Notes: a model not told the origin generated them from the letters alone. Shown: positions 9,171 through 16,185, counted from the stretch's first letter. The stretch is DNA of 64,000 bases from Tenacibaculum soleae (GCF_001693415.1 NZ_MAKX01000013.1:124001-188000); one strand, 5' to 3'. Program-made: numbers and translations.

Positions 9171-9583
9171 ACAACTCTAAATGACCATTTCACGCAGTTT
9201 TTATGTTAAAAATTAAGAAATACACAAACAAAACATTCAACCCAAAAAAGAATAATAAAAAGGTAGATGTTTACTAATTACTAATAATAATATATCTTTG
9301 TAGTTAGTTAATACTATATTAATTCATTTTAATTTTAAGTGTTTTATTGTTTGACGACTTTAGTATTATCTTAGGGTTGCATTAATTTGTGACCCTTTTT
9401 TTTATTTGAGGTATATTATTACCTATCTGAACAATTATTATTACACTTCGGAAGGTTGAAGTATTTGAAGTCTTTTAAACTACTCAACCTACTTAGCCTA
9501 CTTAGCCTACTCAACCTTAGCCACAGCGCATAAATTAGTAACCCACCACCCCCAGAAAAAAAATCATAACTTTAAAAATAAAA

Positions 9584-9613
9584 ATTGTGTACTATTGTGT
9601 ACTATTGTGTACT
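9584..9613. repeat. Three tandem copies of ATTGTGTACT
   Basis: Three perfect 10-bp units at 9584-9593, 9594-9603 and 9604-9613. They end 16 bp upstream of a canonical TAAATTTG promoter box. One repeat per helical turn suggests a protein-binding array on one face of the helix. About 100 bases further left lies a degenerate CCTACTTAG/CTCAACCT repeat (about 9482-9520). The rest of 9171-9583 shows no gene. Confidence 0.8.
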
Positions 9614-9629
9614 ATTAAAAAAAATAATG

Positions 9630-9637
9630 TAAATTTG
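9630..9637 (+). promoter_or_regulatory. Bacteroidota -7 promoter box TAAATTTG in front of the structured RNA
   Basis: Perfect match to TAnnTTTG. Its -33 region is occupied by the third ATTGTGTACT repeat and has no good TTTG at 19-bp spacing, so activity may depend on a protein bound to the repeats. Transcription would start near 9642, at the front of a hairpin-rich non-coding stretch. Confidence 0.55.
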
Positions 9638-9641
9638 CATT

Positions 9642-9892
9642 AAATAAAAACCCTAGCGTTTAAGCTAGGGTTATTAAAATTAACTATTGCAGTAGTTAAT
9701 TTGATTATCAACCGTTATTAATAGTTGATAATAGTTTAATAAGGGGTTTTAATTCCTTTATTAATTTTACCAATGAGTCAATGATTGACTCAAAACGTGG
9801 CTTTTTTGCCATAATTATAATAATTTATTGGTGATTGTGTCACATCACAGTTATTAAATAAGACTCATTGACCAAGTGAGTCTTTTTTTTTT
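9642..9892 (+). ncRNA. Candidate multi-hairpin phage RNA ending at a terminator
   Basis: About 250 nt without a credible ORF that can fold into a series of hairpins: 9649-9672 (AACCCTAGC/GCTAGGGTT), 9681-9698, 9704-9732 (ATTATCAAC/GTTGATAAT), 9736-9764, 9774-9792 (TGAGTCAAT-G-ATTGACTCA), 9798-9811 and 9831-9848. The last is a rho-independent terminator at 9860-9892 (AAGACTCA/TGAGTCTT plus ten T). Bases 9771-9779 (CAATGAGTC) are perfectly complementary to 9862-9870 (GACTCATTG), so hairpin 5 could open and compete with the terminator. It could be a free small RNA or a conditional leader for the J-domain gene. Class unknown; the fold is read by eye. Confidence 0.5.
9860..9892 (+). terminator. 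Intrinsic terminator at the end of the structured phage RNA
   Basis: 8-bp stem AAGACTCA (9860-9867) / TGAGTCTT (9877-9884) followed by a ten-T run at 9883-9892. Part of its 5' arm can alternatively pair with 9771-9779. Confidence 0.8.
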
Positions 9893-10092
9893 GTGTTCAT
9901 TTTTATTTTTTTTCATATTACAAATATAACTTATTTATCAATACGTCCATTTTAGATGTTTTAAGGCGATATATCGATAGTATGGTACTTTGGTATATGT
10001 TTTATTTTATTGTGGTGTAAAATTAATGTTTTTTATGTATAATCAAAACTTATACTTATAGCTAAAAAGTATAAGTTATTAACAAATACAAA

Positions 10093-10207
10093 AATGTTCA
10101 TTAATATAATAAATGAACATTATTAGTTTTTGTGGTACATTCAAGTAAAATATTTTAAATAATGTTCATTTATAATTAGCATATATGGTAAATGAACATT
10201 ATATTTG
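10093..10207 (+). promoter_or_regulatory. Two AATGTTCATT/AATGAACATT inverted repeats and a -7 box before the J-domain gene
   Basis: Arms at 10093-10102 and 10112-10121 (9-bp spacer) and at 10161-10170 and 10191-10200 (20-bp spacer). The last arm abuts TATATTTG (10200-10207), a perfect TAnnTTTG -7 box for the gene starting at 10242; no TTTG is present at the -33 distance. TTTGTGGT follows both repeats. The layout suggests operator control by a dimeric regulator. The 9893-10092 stretch to the left is AT-rich with no gene seen. Confidence 0.55.
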
Positions 10208-10241
10208 TGGTGTCAAACAATAACACTTAAATTAAAATATT

Positions 10242-10739
10242 ATGAATTACTTTAAAAATGTTACCAACTTAGAAGAAGCAAAGAATGAGTTTAAAAAACT
10301 TTGTAAAGAATTACATCCAGATACAAGTGGTTATAATTCACAAGCTGATTTTGTTGCAATGCATAATGAGTTTAAAACCATCACCAAGGAATTAAAATTT
10401 AATACTGGTTTTGAATCTGATAAAGATTTTGATGCAGATAAATTTTATAATGCTTTTAAACAATTTGATAAACTAGTTGATATTGAAGTATCTTTTGTAG
10501 GTTGTTTTATCTGGTTGCAAGATTTAAAGGCTGGTGCAATGTATAATCAAAAAGAAGTTATTAAATCAATAAAGATTGAAGGTTATAATACTGCAAGATG
10601 GGCAAACAAAAAGAAGATGTGGTATTTTTCAAGTGAAGGGTACACACAGAAGTTTAAAAGTAATAAAAGCATTGAACAAATAAAAGATACTTATGGTTCA
10701 ACAAATTTTAAAACAAAACAAACTTATACAATAGCTTAA
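10242..10739 (+). CDS. J-domain protein with C-terminal mobile-element domain
   Basis: A 165-aa protein. Residues 1-60 form a short J-domain with the diagnostic HPD tripeptide at 25-27 (KELHPDTSG), which would stimulate a host DnaK-type ATPase. The C-terminal part (about 85-135) contains GCFIWLQ, then a turn, then NKKKMWYF, a pattern I associate with small DnaJ-like proteins of phages and integrative elements in Bacteroidota. Its role is not known; assisting replication or virion protein folding through host Hsp70 is inference. It is preceded by the inverted-repeat operator region and followed by its own terminator. Confidence 0.8.
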   Translation: MNYFKNVTNLEEAKNEFKKLCKELHPDTSGYNSQADFVAMHNEFKTITKELKFNTGFESDKDFDADKFYNAFKQFDKLVDIEVSFVGCFIWLQDLKAGAMYNQKEVIKSIKIEGYNTARWANKKKMWYFSSEGYTQKFKSNKSIEQIKDTYGSTNFKTKQTYTIA

Positions 10740-10752
10740 TAAATTAACTAAT

Positions 10753-10774
10753 AAGGGGCTAATTTAGCCCCTTT
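10753..10774 (+). terminator. Hairpin terminator after the J-domain gene
   Basis: AAGGGGCTAA-TTTAGCCCCTTTT: stem of about nine pairs with a very small loop and a T run, 14 bases after the stop codon. Confidence 0.8.
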
Positions 10775-10789
10775 TAAATACTTATATAT

Positions 10790-11329
10790 ATGACTGGTTC
10801 AACTTATTTTGATTTTGATAAAACACTTAATAAAGCTTTTAAAATGCTTAAAGATGATAAACTTAAATCATTTGGTTTATTTGTTATATGTGGTATTAAC
10901 CTTGGTTTACGAATTGATGATTTAAGCAAGTTATCATTTGAAGATTTAAGAGGTGATGAAATAACTATAATTGAAGGTAAGACAAAGAAGCAAAGAACGC
11001 TTAAAGTAAACGACCATATTAAGTTGGCGTTAACATTCTTTGATGAATCATTAAGAGGTTATGCGTTCAAGTCGCAAAAGGGTACACCATTTAGTTCACA
11101 ACATATTAATAGATTATTAAAGAAGCACTTTAAAGGCGTTGGTGCTGGTAAAGTATCTTCACATTCTTTGCGTAAATGTTTTGGTCGTAGGGTGTGGGAT
11201 AATGATAATCAAAGTGAACGTTCACTTGTTTATTTATCACAACTATTTAATCATAGTTCAACACAAGTAACACGTACATATCTTGGAATAACACAAGATG
11301 AATTAAATGATATTTACATAAACTTATAA
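10790..11329 (+). CDS. Minimal tyrosine recombinase (catalytic domain only)
   Basis: A 179-aa protein consisting almost only of a tyrosine recombinase catalytic domain: Arg41 (GLRIDD), Lys64/66 (EGKTKKQR), His125-x-x-Arg128 (HSLRK), His155 (FNHSS) and the nucleophile Tyr164 (RTYLG). The N-terminal core-binding domain of normal integrases is missing. All catalytic residues are present, so it may be active in dimer resolution, inversion or control of the element, but it is unlikely to be the integrase because the att sites fit the serine enzyme. It is separated from the J-domain gene by a terminator; no strong promoter box of its own was seen. Confidence 0.85.
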   Translation: MTGSTYFDFDKTLNKAFKMLKDDKLKSFGLFVICGINLGLRIDDLSKLSFEDLRGDEITIIEGKTKKQRTLKVNDHIKLALTFFDESLRGYAFKSQKGTPFSSQHINRLLKKHFKGVGAGKVSSHSLRKCFGRRVWDNDNQSERSLVYLSQLFNHSSTQVTRTYLGITQDELNDIYINL

Positions 11330-11526
11330 AAAGAATAAGCAGATAGTGAAATATCACAAGAAGATTTTGGTAGTTTAATGGTGTAAAATGGCTTTTTATA
11401 AGACTTTATTGAAGTTATTAAATAATATCTTTTTGTAAGTGGTTGATTGTTAGATTGGTAATATACGCAAATATCACTATGTTAAAATTATGTTAAAAAG
11501 CAAATATAATTTTTTTATGTAAAATA

Positions 11527-11558
11527 TTTTGTTAAGTGGGTTATTTTTTGTAAATTTG
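11527..11558 (+). promoter_or_regulatory. Canonical Bacteroidota promoter (TTTG-N19-TAAATTTG)
   Basis: TTTTG at 11527-11531, a 19-bp spacer, then TAAATTTG at 11551-11558. This is a near-ideal -33/-7 pair for the host primary sigma factor, so the downstream gene at 11617 is probably expressed in the lysogen. The rest of the 11330-11616 gap has no gene. Two AT-rich tracts with TGTTAAAA repeats lie just upstream. Confidence 0.75.
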
Positions 11559-11616
11559 CATAGTCGGACAATAACAATAGAATTTTAATAATTAACATTT
11601 AAAAAGAATTAGTATT

Positions 11617-12291
11617 ATGAGTGAATTAACGAAAGAACAACAAGCAGAAAACAAAATCTTATTAACAAAATTAGTATCAATAAGAAATTCATTTAAAGTT
11701 ATAAATGAATTAAAAGATGAACTTGAAGATGTGTTTTCAACAAATGGACTTAAAGGTGGGAGTAAGGAAGCACTTGAACTTTATTCAAAAGATGTTAATG
11801 AAAAATTATCAGCAGTTGAAAACCATTTAAAATTCCTTGATTCAATTTACAATCAAATACCACGTCTTGAATTAACACAAGATGAAAAAATTGCAATGGT
11901 TGATGAATTAATTGTAAACGCTTATATTAAGGGTGTTAAATTAACAACTGATATTTGTGAAGTTCAACTTGGGTTTATTGTTGGTGAAGATTATTTAATT
12001 GATAGAATTGATACACTACGTAGAGATATACATAATGAGATAAACGCACAAATGGAATGTGATAATATTAATGATGAAGATTCAGAAAGATTAACTAGTA
12101 TGTTAAGAAATTTTGATTTTACTAAATATCAATATATGAACATCGAAGATTTACGTAAATATTTAATTGTATGGGCTGAAAGTACTGGCGAAAATGTAAG
12201 GACTGATAAATTAATTGAAGATAAATTTGAACGCACTTGTGTTGGTATATATTCAGTTGCCAAGGGTGGTAGTTCAGTTTATATTGCATAA
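11617..12291 (+). CDS. Phage protein of unknown function driven by a host-type promoter
   Basis: A 224-aa, acidic, mostly helical protein (NSFKVINELKDELEDVFST, ENHLKFLDSIYNQI) with no signal peptide or membrane segment, and no motif that I recognise. It stands alone between a strong host-type promoter and a terminator, pointing rightward, opposite to the early block. Because it is the best candidate for constitutive expression in the prophage state, it could be a maintenance or regulatory factor such as a superinfection or lysogeny protein; this is inference from position only. Confidence 0.6.
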   Translation: MSELTKEQQAENKILLTKLVSIRNSFKVINELKDELEDVFSTNGLKGGSKEALELYSKDVNEKLSAVENHLKFLDSIYNQIPRLELTQDEKIAMVDELIVNAYIKGVKLTTDICEVQLGFIVGEDYLIDRIDTLRRDIHNEINAQMECDNINDEDSERLTSMLRNFDFTKYQYMNIEDLRKYLIVWAESTGENVRTDKLIEDKFERTCVGIYSVAKGGSSVYIA

Positions 12292-12323
12292 ATACATAAC
12301 ACTTTATACATAGTACAATAAAT

Positions 12324-12356
12324 AAAACCCCTTTAGGTGATTTCTAAGGGGTTTTT
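12324..12356. terminator. Bidirectional terminator between convergent phage genes
   Basis: AAAACCCCTT ... AAGGGGTTTTT stem with a 12- to 14-base loop. It separates the rightward 11617 gene from the leftward sigma-like gene at 12380. Confidence 0.85.
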
Positions 12357-12379
12357 ATTTGTTTTTAATGTGTTGTATA

Positions 12380-13051
12380 TTATATATTGTAAAGTTTCTT
12401 TAAAAGGGTTTTAAAATGCGTATTTGATTTTAATTTATTTAATGCTTTAAGTAATTTATCATTAATATTTTGCTTGGTTGTATTAAGTTCTTCAGCGATT
12501 TCAATACATACTTTTGATTTATCTTGATTAATTCCGAAGTACAGAATTACAATATTTGCATAATCAGCTTTTAAATTATCTTTTATAAGTTGTTCAAGTT
12601 TATCTTCATCACTATAAATTGAATTGGTAGTATCTTCAATGGTATCTTCAATGGCTTTATTATCTTCTGAATTGAACGAGCTGAAACAATAGGCTTTTGT
12701 GTTGCTTAGTTCTTTATTTTTTGAAGGTTGTTTAATAATGTTATTATTGTGAAGTCTATAATCTTTTAGAGCGTTTATAATGCTGATTTTAGCGTATGTT
12801 GTGAATGAAGCATTGCTTTTATTATCGTAATTAATAAGGGCGTTGTGTGTTGCTTCAAGAGCCTTTGAAAATAAGTCTTCAATATTTGCACCAGTTGTTG
12901 AATTAAAAGAGTTTGAAATATTTAATACAAGTGGCAATTGTGATTTAATTATCAAATCTTGATTGCGTTCTTTGTTATTGCAAAGTTCTTTTATTTGGTC
13001 TTGTGTTAATTTGATTTTATTTTGTTCAACATATTTTTGTAATGGTTGCAT
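12380..13051 (-). CDS. Phage sigma-70-like factor, paralogue A
   Basis: A 223-aa protein with sigma-70 layout. Region 2 at about residues 28-105: KSQLPLVLNISNSF, then IEDLFSKALEATHNALINYD, then NASFTTYAKISIINALKDYR, matching the region 2.1-2.4 pattern of DLIQEG...FSTYA. Region 4 is at about 160-210: a helix-turn-helix with CIEIAEELNTTKQNINDKLLKALNKL. A linker replaces region 3. It shares the block KERNQDxIIKSQLPLV and region 4 with the neighbouring paralogue. It is probably a promoter-specificity factor for phage genes. Its own upstream region carries the phage promoter motif (13083-13121). Confidence 0.75.
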   Translation of the reverse strand: MQPLQKYVEQNKIKLTQDQIKELCNNKERNQDLIIKSQLPLVLNISNSFNSTTGANIEDLFSKALEATHNALINYDNKSNASFTTYAKISIINALKDYRLHNNNIIKQPSKNKELSNTKAYCFSSFNSEDNKAIEDTIEDTTNSIYSDEDKLEQLIKDNLKADYANIVILYFGINQDKSKVCIEIAEELNTTKQNINDKLLKALNKLKSNTHFKTLLKKLYNI

Positions 13052-13082
13052 TATTTAATTCATTATGTATTGTTATTTGAGT

Positions 13083-13121
13083 ATATTATTAAATATGTTA
13101 AAAAAATAGTAAACGACCAGA
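13083..13121 (-). promoter_or_regulatory. Phage promoter motif, class I copy 2
   Basis: On the minus strand: GGTCGTTTA, 10 bases, AACATATTTAATAAT. It matches the copy in front of the late operon (16436-16472) over both boxes, with one base difference in spacing. It lies about 32 bases upstream of the sigma-like paralogue A start. Confidence 0.6.
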
Positions 13122-13145
13122 AAAAGTAAAGTTTCTTGAAATTAT

Positions 13146-13835
13146 TTAATCCAAGTTATAAAGACCTCTTATTTTATTTTTGAATGCTTTATTATTTTTT
13201 AATCTATTAATTGCCTTATTATACATTTGACCGATATTTTGCTTGGTTGTATTATTTTCTTCAGCAATTTCAATTTGTTTTTTCTTTTTAAACATTCCGA
13301 TACCTAACACTTCAACAACAATTGAAGCCCATTTTGGGTTGTTTAGGGTATCTTCAATTAGTTGAATTAATACATCTTCATTTGATAAATAAGAGTAGTT
13401 TAAATCAATGTTATTTGATAGGGTAGTGGATATGAAAGATTCATTTTCATCATCTTTTGTTAGTTGTGAAAATGTAAATGCAACTGGTTTAATTGCTTCA
13501 CTCTTTGAATGCGGTATTGGAATTAATCTATTTGAATGTATATGATTTGAATAGTGTGATGTAATAACCTTACTAGCGTAACTTGTAAATGATGCACCAT
13601 TTGAATTATCAAATCTTTGTGAAGCATCAAGAAGTGCTTCAAGACCAATTGAAAAAAGTTCTTCAATTGTTATTGGTGTTGTGATACTGTAAGAGTTGGC
13701 TAATTTGTAAACTAGTGGTAATTGTGATTTGATAATTGTATCTTGATTGCGTTCTTTATCTTGAAATAAATCCTTCACATTTTGAATGTCAAGTTGGATA
13801 TAATTATCAGTAACGTAGTTTATTAAGTATTGCAT
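13146..13835 (-). CDS. Phage sigma-70-like factor, paralogue B
   Basis: A 229-aa protein homologous to the adjacent 12380-13051 product, clearly a tandem duplication that has diverged. Region 2 (about 30-112): KSQLPLVYKLANSY, IEELFSIGLEALLDASQRFD, GASFTSYASKVITSHYSN, then LIPIPHSK resembling region 2.4. Region 4 (about 170-220): QIEIAEENNTTKQNIGQMYNKAINRLK. It has its own upstream element (class II, 13859-13891), so the two paralogues are separately transcribed and may act at different times. The promoter partner is not known. Confidence 0.75.
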   Translation of the reverse strand: MQYLINYVTDNYIQLDIQNVKDLFQDKERNQDTIIKSQLPLVYKLANSYSITTPITIEELFSIGLEALLDASQRFDNSNGASFTSYASKVITSHYSNHIHSNRLIPIPHSKSEAIKPVAFTFSQLTKDDENESFISTTLSNNIDLNYSYLSNEDVLIQLIEDTLNNPKWASIVVEVLGIGMFKKKKQIEIAEENNTTKQNIGQMYNKAINRLKNNKAFKNKIRGLYNLD

Positions 13836-13858
13836 TTTCTTAGGGGTTTATATATATA

Positions 13859-13891
13859 TTATATAAACGTAAAAAGTTGAAAAGGTAAACC
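13859..13891 (-). promoter_or_regulatory. Phage promoter/operator motif, class II copy 1
   Basis: Minus strand: GTTTACCTTTT, seven bases, TTACGTTTATATAA, ending 24 bases before the sigma-like paralogue B start. Both blocks and the 7-base spacing are identical at 15768-15800. Confidence 0.6.
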
Positions 13892-13916
13892 GATTTAAAG
13901 CAGTATTTTAAATAAA

Positions 13917-13943
13917 AATAACCACCTAAAATTGGTGGTTATT
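13917..13943 (-). terminator. Hairpin terminator between small phage gene and sigma paralogue B
   Basis: AATAACCACC-TAAAATT-GGTGGTTATT stem, A/T-flanked on both sides. It ends the 13977-14162 unit. Confidence 0.8.
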
Positions 13944-13976
13944 AAAACAATAGGGGTTTATGTCACTAAACCCTTA

Positions 13977-14162
13977 TTAATTATGAAAAGAATATTTTTT
14001 AATATAATTTTTTAGCTCTTCTGGTATTTCAATTTCAGTATTATCAAGAAAACATTGAATATCATTACCAGTTTGTTTTTTCACGATGTAACCAATTTCA
14101 ACATCATTATTTTCATCAAAATCAATTGGTTCAACTTTATAATTAATACCATCAATTAACAT
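13977..14162 (-). CDS. Small acidic phage protein, unknown
   Basis: A 61-aa acidic protein (start MLIDGINYKVEPIDFDENND), no membrane segment. It is monocistronic, between the class I promoter copy 3 upstream and a hairpin terminator downstream, which argues that it is real. A canonical TATTTTTG box lies about six bases before the ATG on the minus strand, and a GTAACC/GGTTAC inverted repeat (14178-14206) lies upstream. Its small size and dedicated promoter would suit a regulator such as an anti-sigma or excision factor; this is speculative. Confidence 0.55.
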   Translation of the reverse strand: MLIDGINYKVEPIDFDENNDVEIGYIVKKQTGNDIQCFLDNTEIEIPEELKNYIKKYSFHN

Positions 14163-14205
14163 TTCTGACCAAAAATAGTAACCTCTTATTATTTGTGACT
14201 GGTTA

Positions 14206-14241
14206 CATTAATAAATATGTTCAACTTTTGTAAAAGTCAAA
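14206..14241 (-). promoter_or_regulatory. Phage promoter motif, class I copy 3
   Basis: Minus strand: TTTGACTTTTACA, then AAAAGTTG, then AACATATTTATTAAT. It is nearly identical to copy 4 (15720-15754), differing at two positions between the TTTGAC and AACATATTTAT blocks. It lies 44 bases upstream of the 61-aa gene. Confidence 0.65.
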
Positions 14242-14277
14242 CTTTAACATTTCTTTAACATTTTGATTTTAACGCAT

Positions 14278-14323
14278 AAAAAAACCTTGTTTGGTCTATG
14301 ATTGAACATACAAGGTTTTTTTT
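14278..14323 (-). terminator. Long-loop terminator after the membrane-coiled-coil gene
   Basis: AAAAAAACCTTGT pairs with ACAAGGTTTTTTT across a 19-base loop. It ends the 15608-to-14414 leftward unit before the class I promoter copy 3. Confidence 0.8.
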
Positions 14324-14413
14324 GGTTACTGTTATAATTTACACGAATATACTTCTTTTTTTCCGTAGTTGCAATAAAAGATTTGTGTATATTAAATATT
14401 TTGTTATGTATTT

Positions 14414-14782
14414 TTATTTAAAATTTCTTTTATCTAAATAATCAGTAAGTTTTTCATCAACTTCTTCAATATTTAATTTTTGAATATTTTTCTTAATATT
14501 ATTTTTTTTAATAACAATTGTTTCTAATTTTTTATTTGTTTCAAATAATTCATCTTCTTTAATTATAATATAATGATTCAAATTTTCAAGTTCTTCATCA
14601 AGTTTAATATTAATAAGTTTGATACTATCATTTTTATTTACAAGTGTATTATTTAATTCTTTTAGTTCTAAAATTTTAATTAAATAATCTTTATTACTAT
14701 TATCTTTATTATATAAGTAATATAAAAATAAACCGATTACCAGTAATATAATTGGTATTATAAATTTTTTAAAATTAATCAT
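14414..14782 (-). CDS. Membrane-anchored coiled-coil phage protein
   Basis: About 122 aa, starting at the ATG at 14782, which overlaps the stop of the upstream gene (translational coupling) and is preferred over a GTG four codons upstream. One N-terminal transmembrane helix (KKFIIPIILLVIGLFLYYLY) is followed by a long heptad-like coiled coil rich in Lys, Glu, Asn and Ile. The topology resembles inner-membrane spanins, but the early location next to the replication initiator argues against lysis. Anchoring a replication or partition complex is another possibility. Function unknown. Confidence 0.65.
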   Translation of the reverse strand: MINFKKFIIPIILLVIGLFLYYLYNKDNSNKDYLIKILELKELNNTLVNKNDSIKLINIKLDEELENLNHYIIIKEDELFETNKKLETIVIKKNNIKKNIQKLNIEEVDEKLTDYLDKRNFK

Positions 14783-15608
14783 TTGGTTGTTCACTTAGTT
14801 CTTGTAATTTATCTTCAAATAATGTTTTTTGTTTGGTTTGATTTGGATTTTGCTGATTGAAGTGTTTTAATTTATTTGTTGCATTAACATTTAGATTAAA
14901 CTTTTCAAATATTTCTTTTTTAAGATATTCAGAAAATTTGGTACTTGCTTTTTTTGATACTTTTGAAAGTCGTTCACTTACATTATTAATATTGAAATTA
15001 TAACATTCTAGTTTTATTTTTTTGATGAGTGCATCAATATCTTTAACTTGTTGGTTATAACTGTCAACATTATTTATAATTGATGTAAATTCATCTTGAT
15101 ACATTTCAATTACATCTACATTAACGTTATCAATTAAGTATTTTAAAATATCATTATCAACAATTTCAACTTTTTTTGGTTCTGGTTGTTTAGTAGTTTC
15201 TTTTTTCTTGTGATGTTCTTTTTTGGTATAAGGTTTGGTTGAATTTTTCAACACTATTACATTACCATTATCATCATAAGAAGGCTTTAATTTACCAGTT
15301 TCATCAATATTATAATGATACTTGAACTTTTCACCTTGTGGGTATTGAATACCCTTTAAATAGCCTAATTCGGCAAGTTTTTTTGTGATTTTACTCATTT
15401 TTTCTGACCCCCAACCAAGTTTTTTGCGGTAATAAGTCATACTTATTTTTTCGCTTGGTGAATTTATTAACATTATTAAGAGCCTTACAGCGGAATCACT
15501 TAATCTTGAATCATTAATTATATTGTTGCTTATTGTTGCATAATTACCTTCACTTCTTGAATAGGTTGTTATATAACCGTTCTTTATTTTCTTAGTTTCT
15601 TTTTTCAT
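14775..15608 (-). CDS. Winged-helix replication-initiator-like protein
   Basis: A 277-aa protein if started at the ATG at 15608; a GTG ten codons upstream is also in frame. The N-terminal 95 residues form a predicted winged helix: YATISNNIINDSRLSDSAVR, LLIMLINSP, MTYYRKKLGWGSEKMSKIT, KKLAELGYLKG, the pattern of phage replication proteins of the O/DnaD-like N-domain type. The rest is charged and helical. Four palindromic iterons lie 290 bp upstream, and two phage promoter motifs drive it. I infer that it binds the iterons to start phage replication, but a transcription factor role is an alternative. Confidence 0.6.
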   Translation of the reverse strand: MKKETKKIKNGYITTYSRSEGNYATISNNIINDSRLSDSAVRLLIMLINSPSEKISMTYYRKKLGWGSEKMSKITKKLAELGYLKGIQYPQGEKFKYHYNIDETGKLKPSYDDNGNVIVLKNSTKPYTKKEHHKKKETTKQPEPKKVEIVDNDILKYLIDNVNVDVIEMYQDEFTSIINNVDSYNQQVKDIDALIKKIKLECYNFNINNVSERLSKVSKKASTKFSEYLKKEIFEKFNLNVNATNKLKHFNQQNPNQTKQKTLFEDKLQELSEQPND

Positions 15609-15659
15609 AATCTTAAATATTGCATTTTTCTTTATCACATTTTTTTACTGGTAATGCAA

Positions 15660-15695
15660 CCAGCGGTGAAATAGCTATTTTCATAATTCCGCTGG
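15660..15695 (-). promoter_or_regulatory. Strong hairpin in the 5' UTR of the initiator-like gene
   Basis: CCAGCGG (15660-15666) pairs with CCGCTGG (15689-15695), and the inside is itself palindromic (GAAATAGCTATTTTC). It lies about 52 bases upstream of the ATG, without a T run, so it is more likely translational control or RNA stability than termination. Confidence 0.5.
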
Positions 15696-15719
15696 AAACC
15701 AGAACAACTTGATGTTGTT

Positions 15720-15754
15720 ATTTATAAATATGTTGAACTTCTGTAAAAGTCAAA
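15720..15754 (-). promoter_or_regulatory. Phage promoter motif, class I copy 4
   Basis: Minus strand: TTTGACTTTTACA, GAAGTTC, AACATATTTATAAAT. It is located about 112 bases upstream of the initiator-like ATG, with class II copy 2 directly behind it. Confidence 0.65.
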
Positions 15755-15767
15755 TTATTTTTATTAC

Positions 15768-15800
15768 TTATATAAACGTAAGATTCTTAAAAGGTAAACT
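15768..15800 (-). promoter_or_regulatory. Phage promoter/operator motif, class II copy 2
   Basis: Minus strand: GTTTACCTTTT, seven bases, TTACGTTTATATAA, identical in both blocks and spacing to 13859-13891. It lies 13 bp upstream of class I copy 4, so the initiator gene has a tandem control region. Confidence 0.6.
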
Positions 15801-15899
15801 AAAATATATTATATAATTTTCTTATAGTTAAATTAATTAACATTGAATATATTTATACTTATTAAAAGTGTACTCATTTTGCAACCTTGGTAACTATCT

Positions 15900-16056
15900 A
15901 AAGTTGTTCGATAATCGAACCTTGATATTAAAATATTTTTATTGAATTAATTACAATTCACTTAAAGTTGTTCGATTATCGAACCTTGGTATTTATTGCA
16001 AATATAGTAAAAGTTGTTCGATTATCGAAGTAAAAGTTGTTCGATTATCGAACCTT
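15900..16056. repeat. Four palindromic iterons AAAGTTGTTCGATTATCGAA(CCTT), candidate phage origin
   Basis: Copies at 15900-15923, 15964-15987, 16010-16029 (lacks the final CCTT) and 16033-16056. Each carries the dyad GTTCGAT(A/T)ATCGAA(C). Start-to-start distances of 64, 46 and 23 bp rule out a simple tandem array. They lie in the 0.9-kb region between the divergent early and late operons, next to the initiator-like gene, the usual place for an iteron origin. A regulatory or partition (centromere) role is also possible. Confidence 0.8.
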
Positions 16057-16185
16057 ATATAATACATATATAGAAACATACTATTGTGGGTATTAGTAAC
16101 CACACACAATTTAATAAAAGAGGGTTACGCTTTAGGCTACACCCATCTTTTAAAATTGCTAAGAAGTAAAATAAATAAAATATAT

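Noticed and set aside
9171..9583. Hidden coding gene between integrase and the structured RNA
   Set aside because: All frames are broken by stops within short distance; only AT-rich sequence and short CCTACTTAG-type repeats are present.
10790..11329. The tyrosine recombinase as integrase of the element
   Set aside because: The att sites show a short core within a symmetric attP next to the serine integrase, and the tyrosine enzyme lacks a core-binding domain and is distant from attL.
14414..14782. Confident spanin annotation for the membrane coiled-coil protein
   Set aside because: Topology fits, but the gene is in the early block next to the initiator, far from the lysozyme, so only the structure is described.
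15900..16056. CRISPR array from the repeated AAAGTTGTTCGATTATCGAA units
   Set aside because: The units are short, each is palindromic, the distances are unequal (64, 46, 23) and no cas gene is near. An iteron or operator array explains it better.
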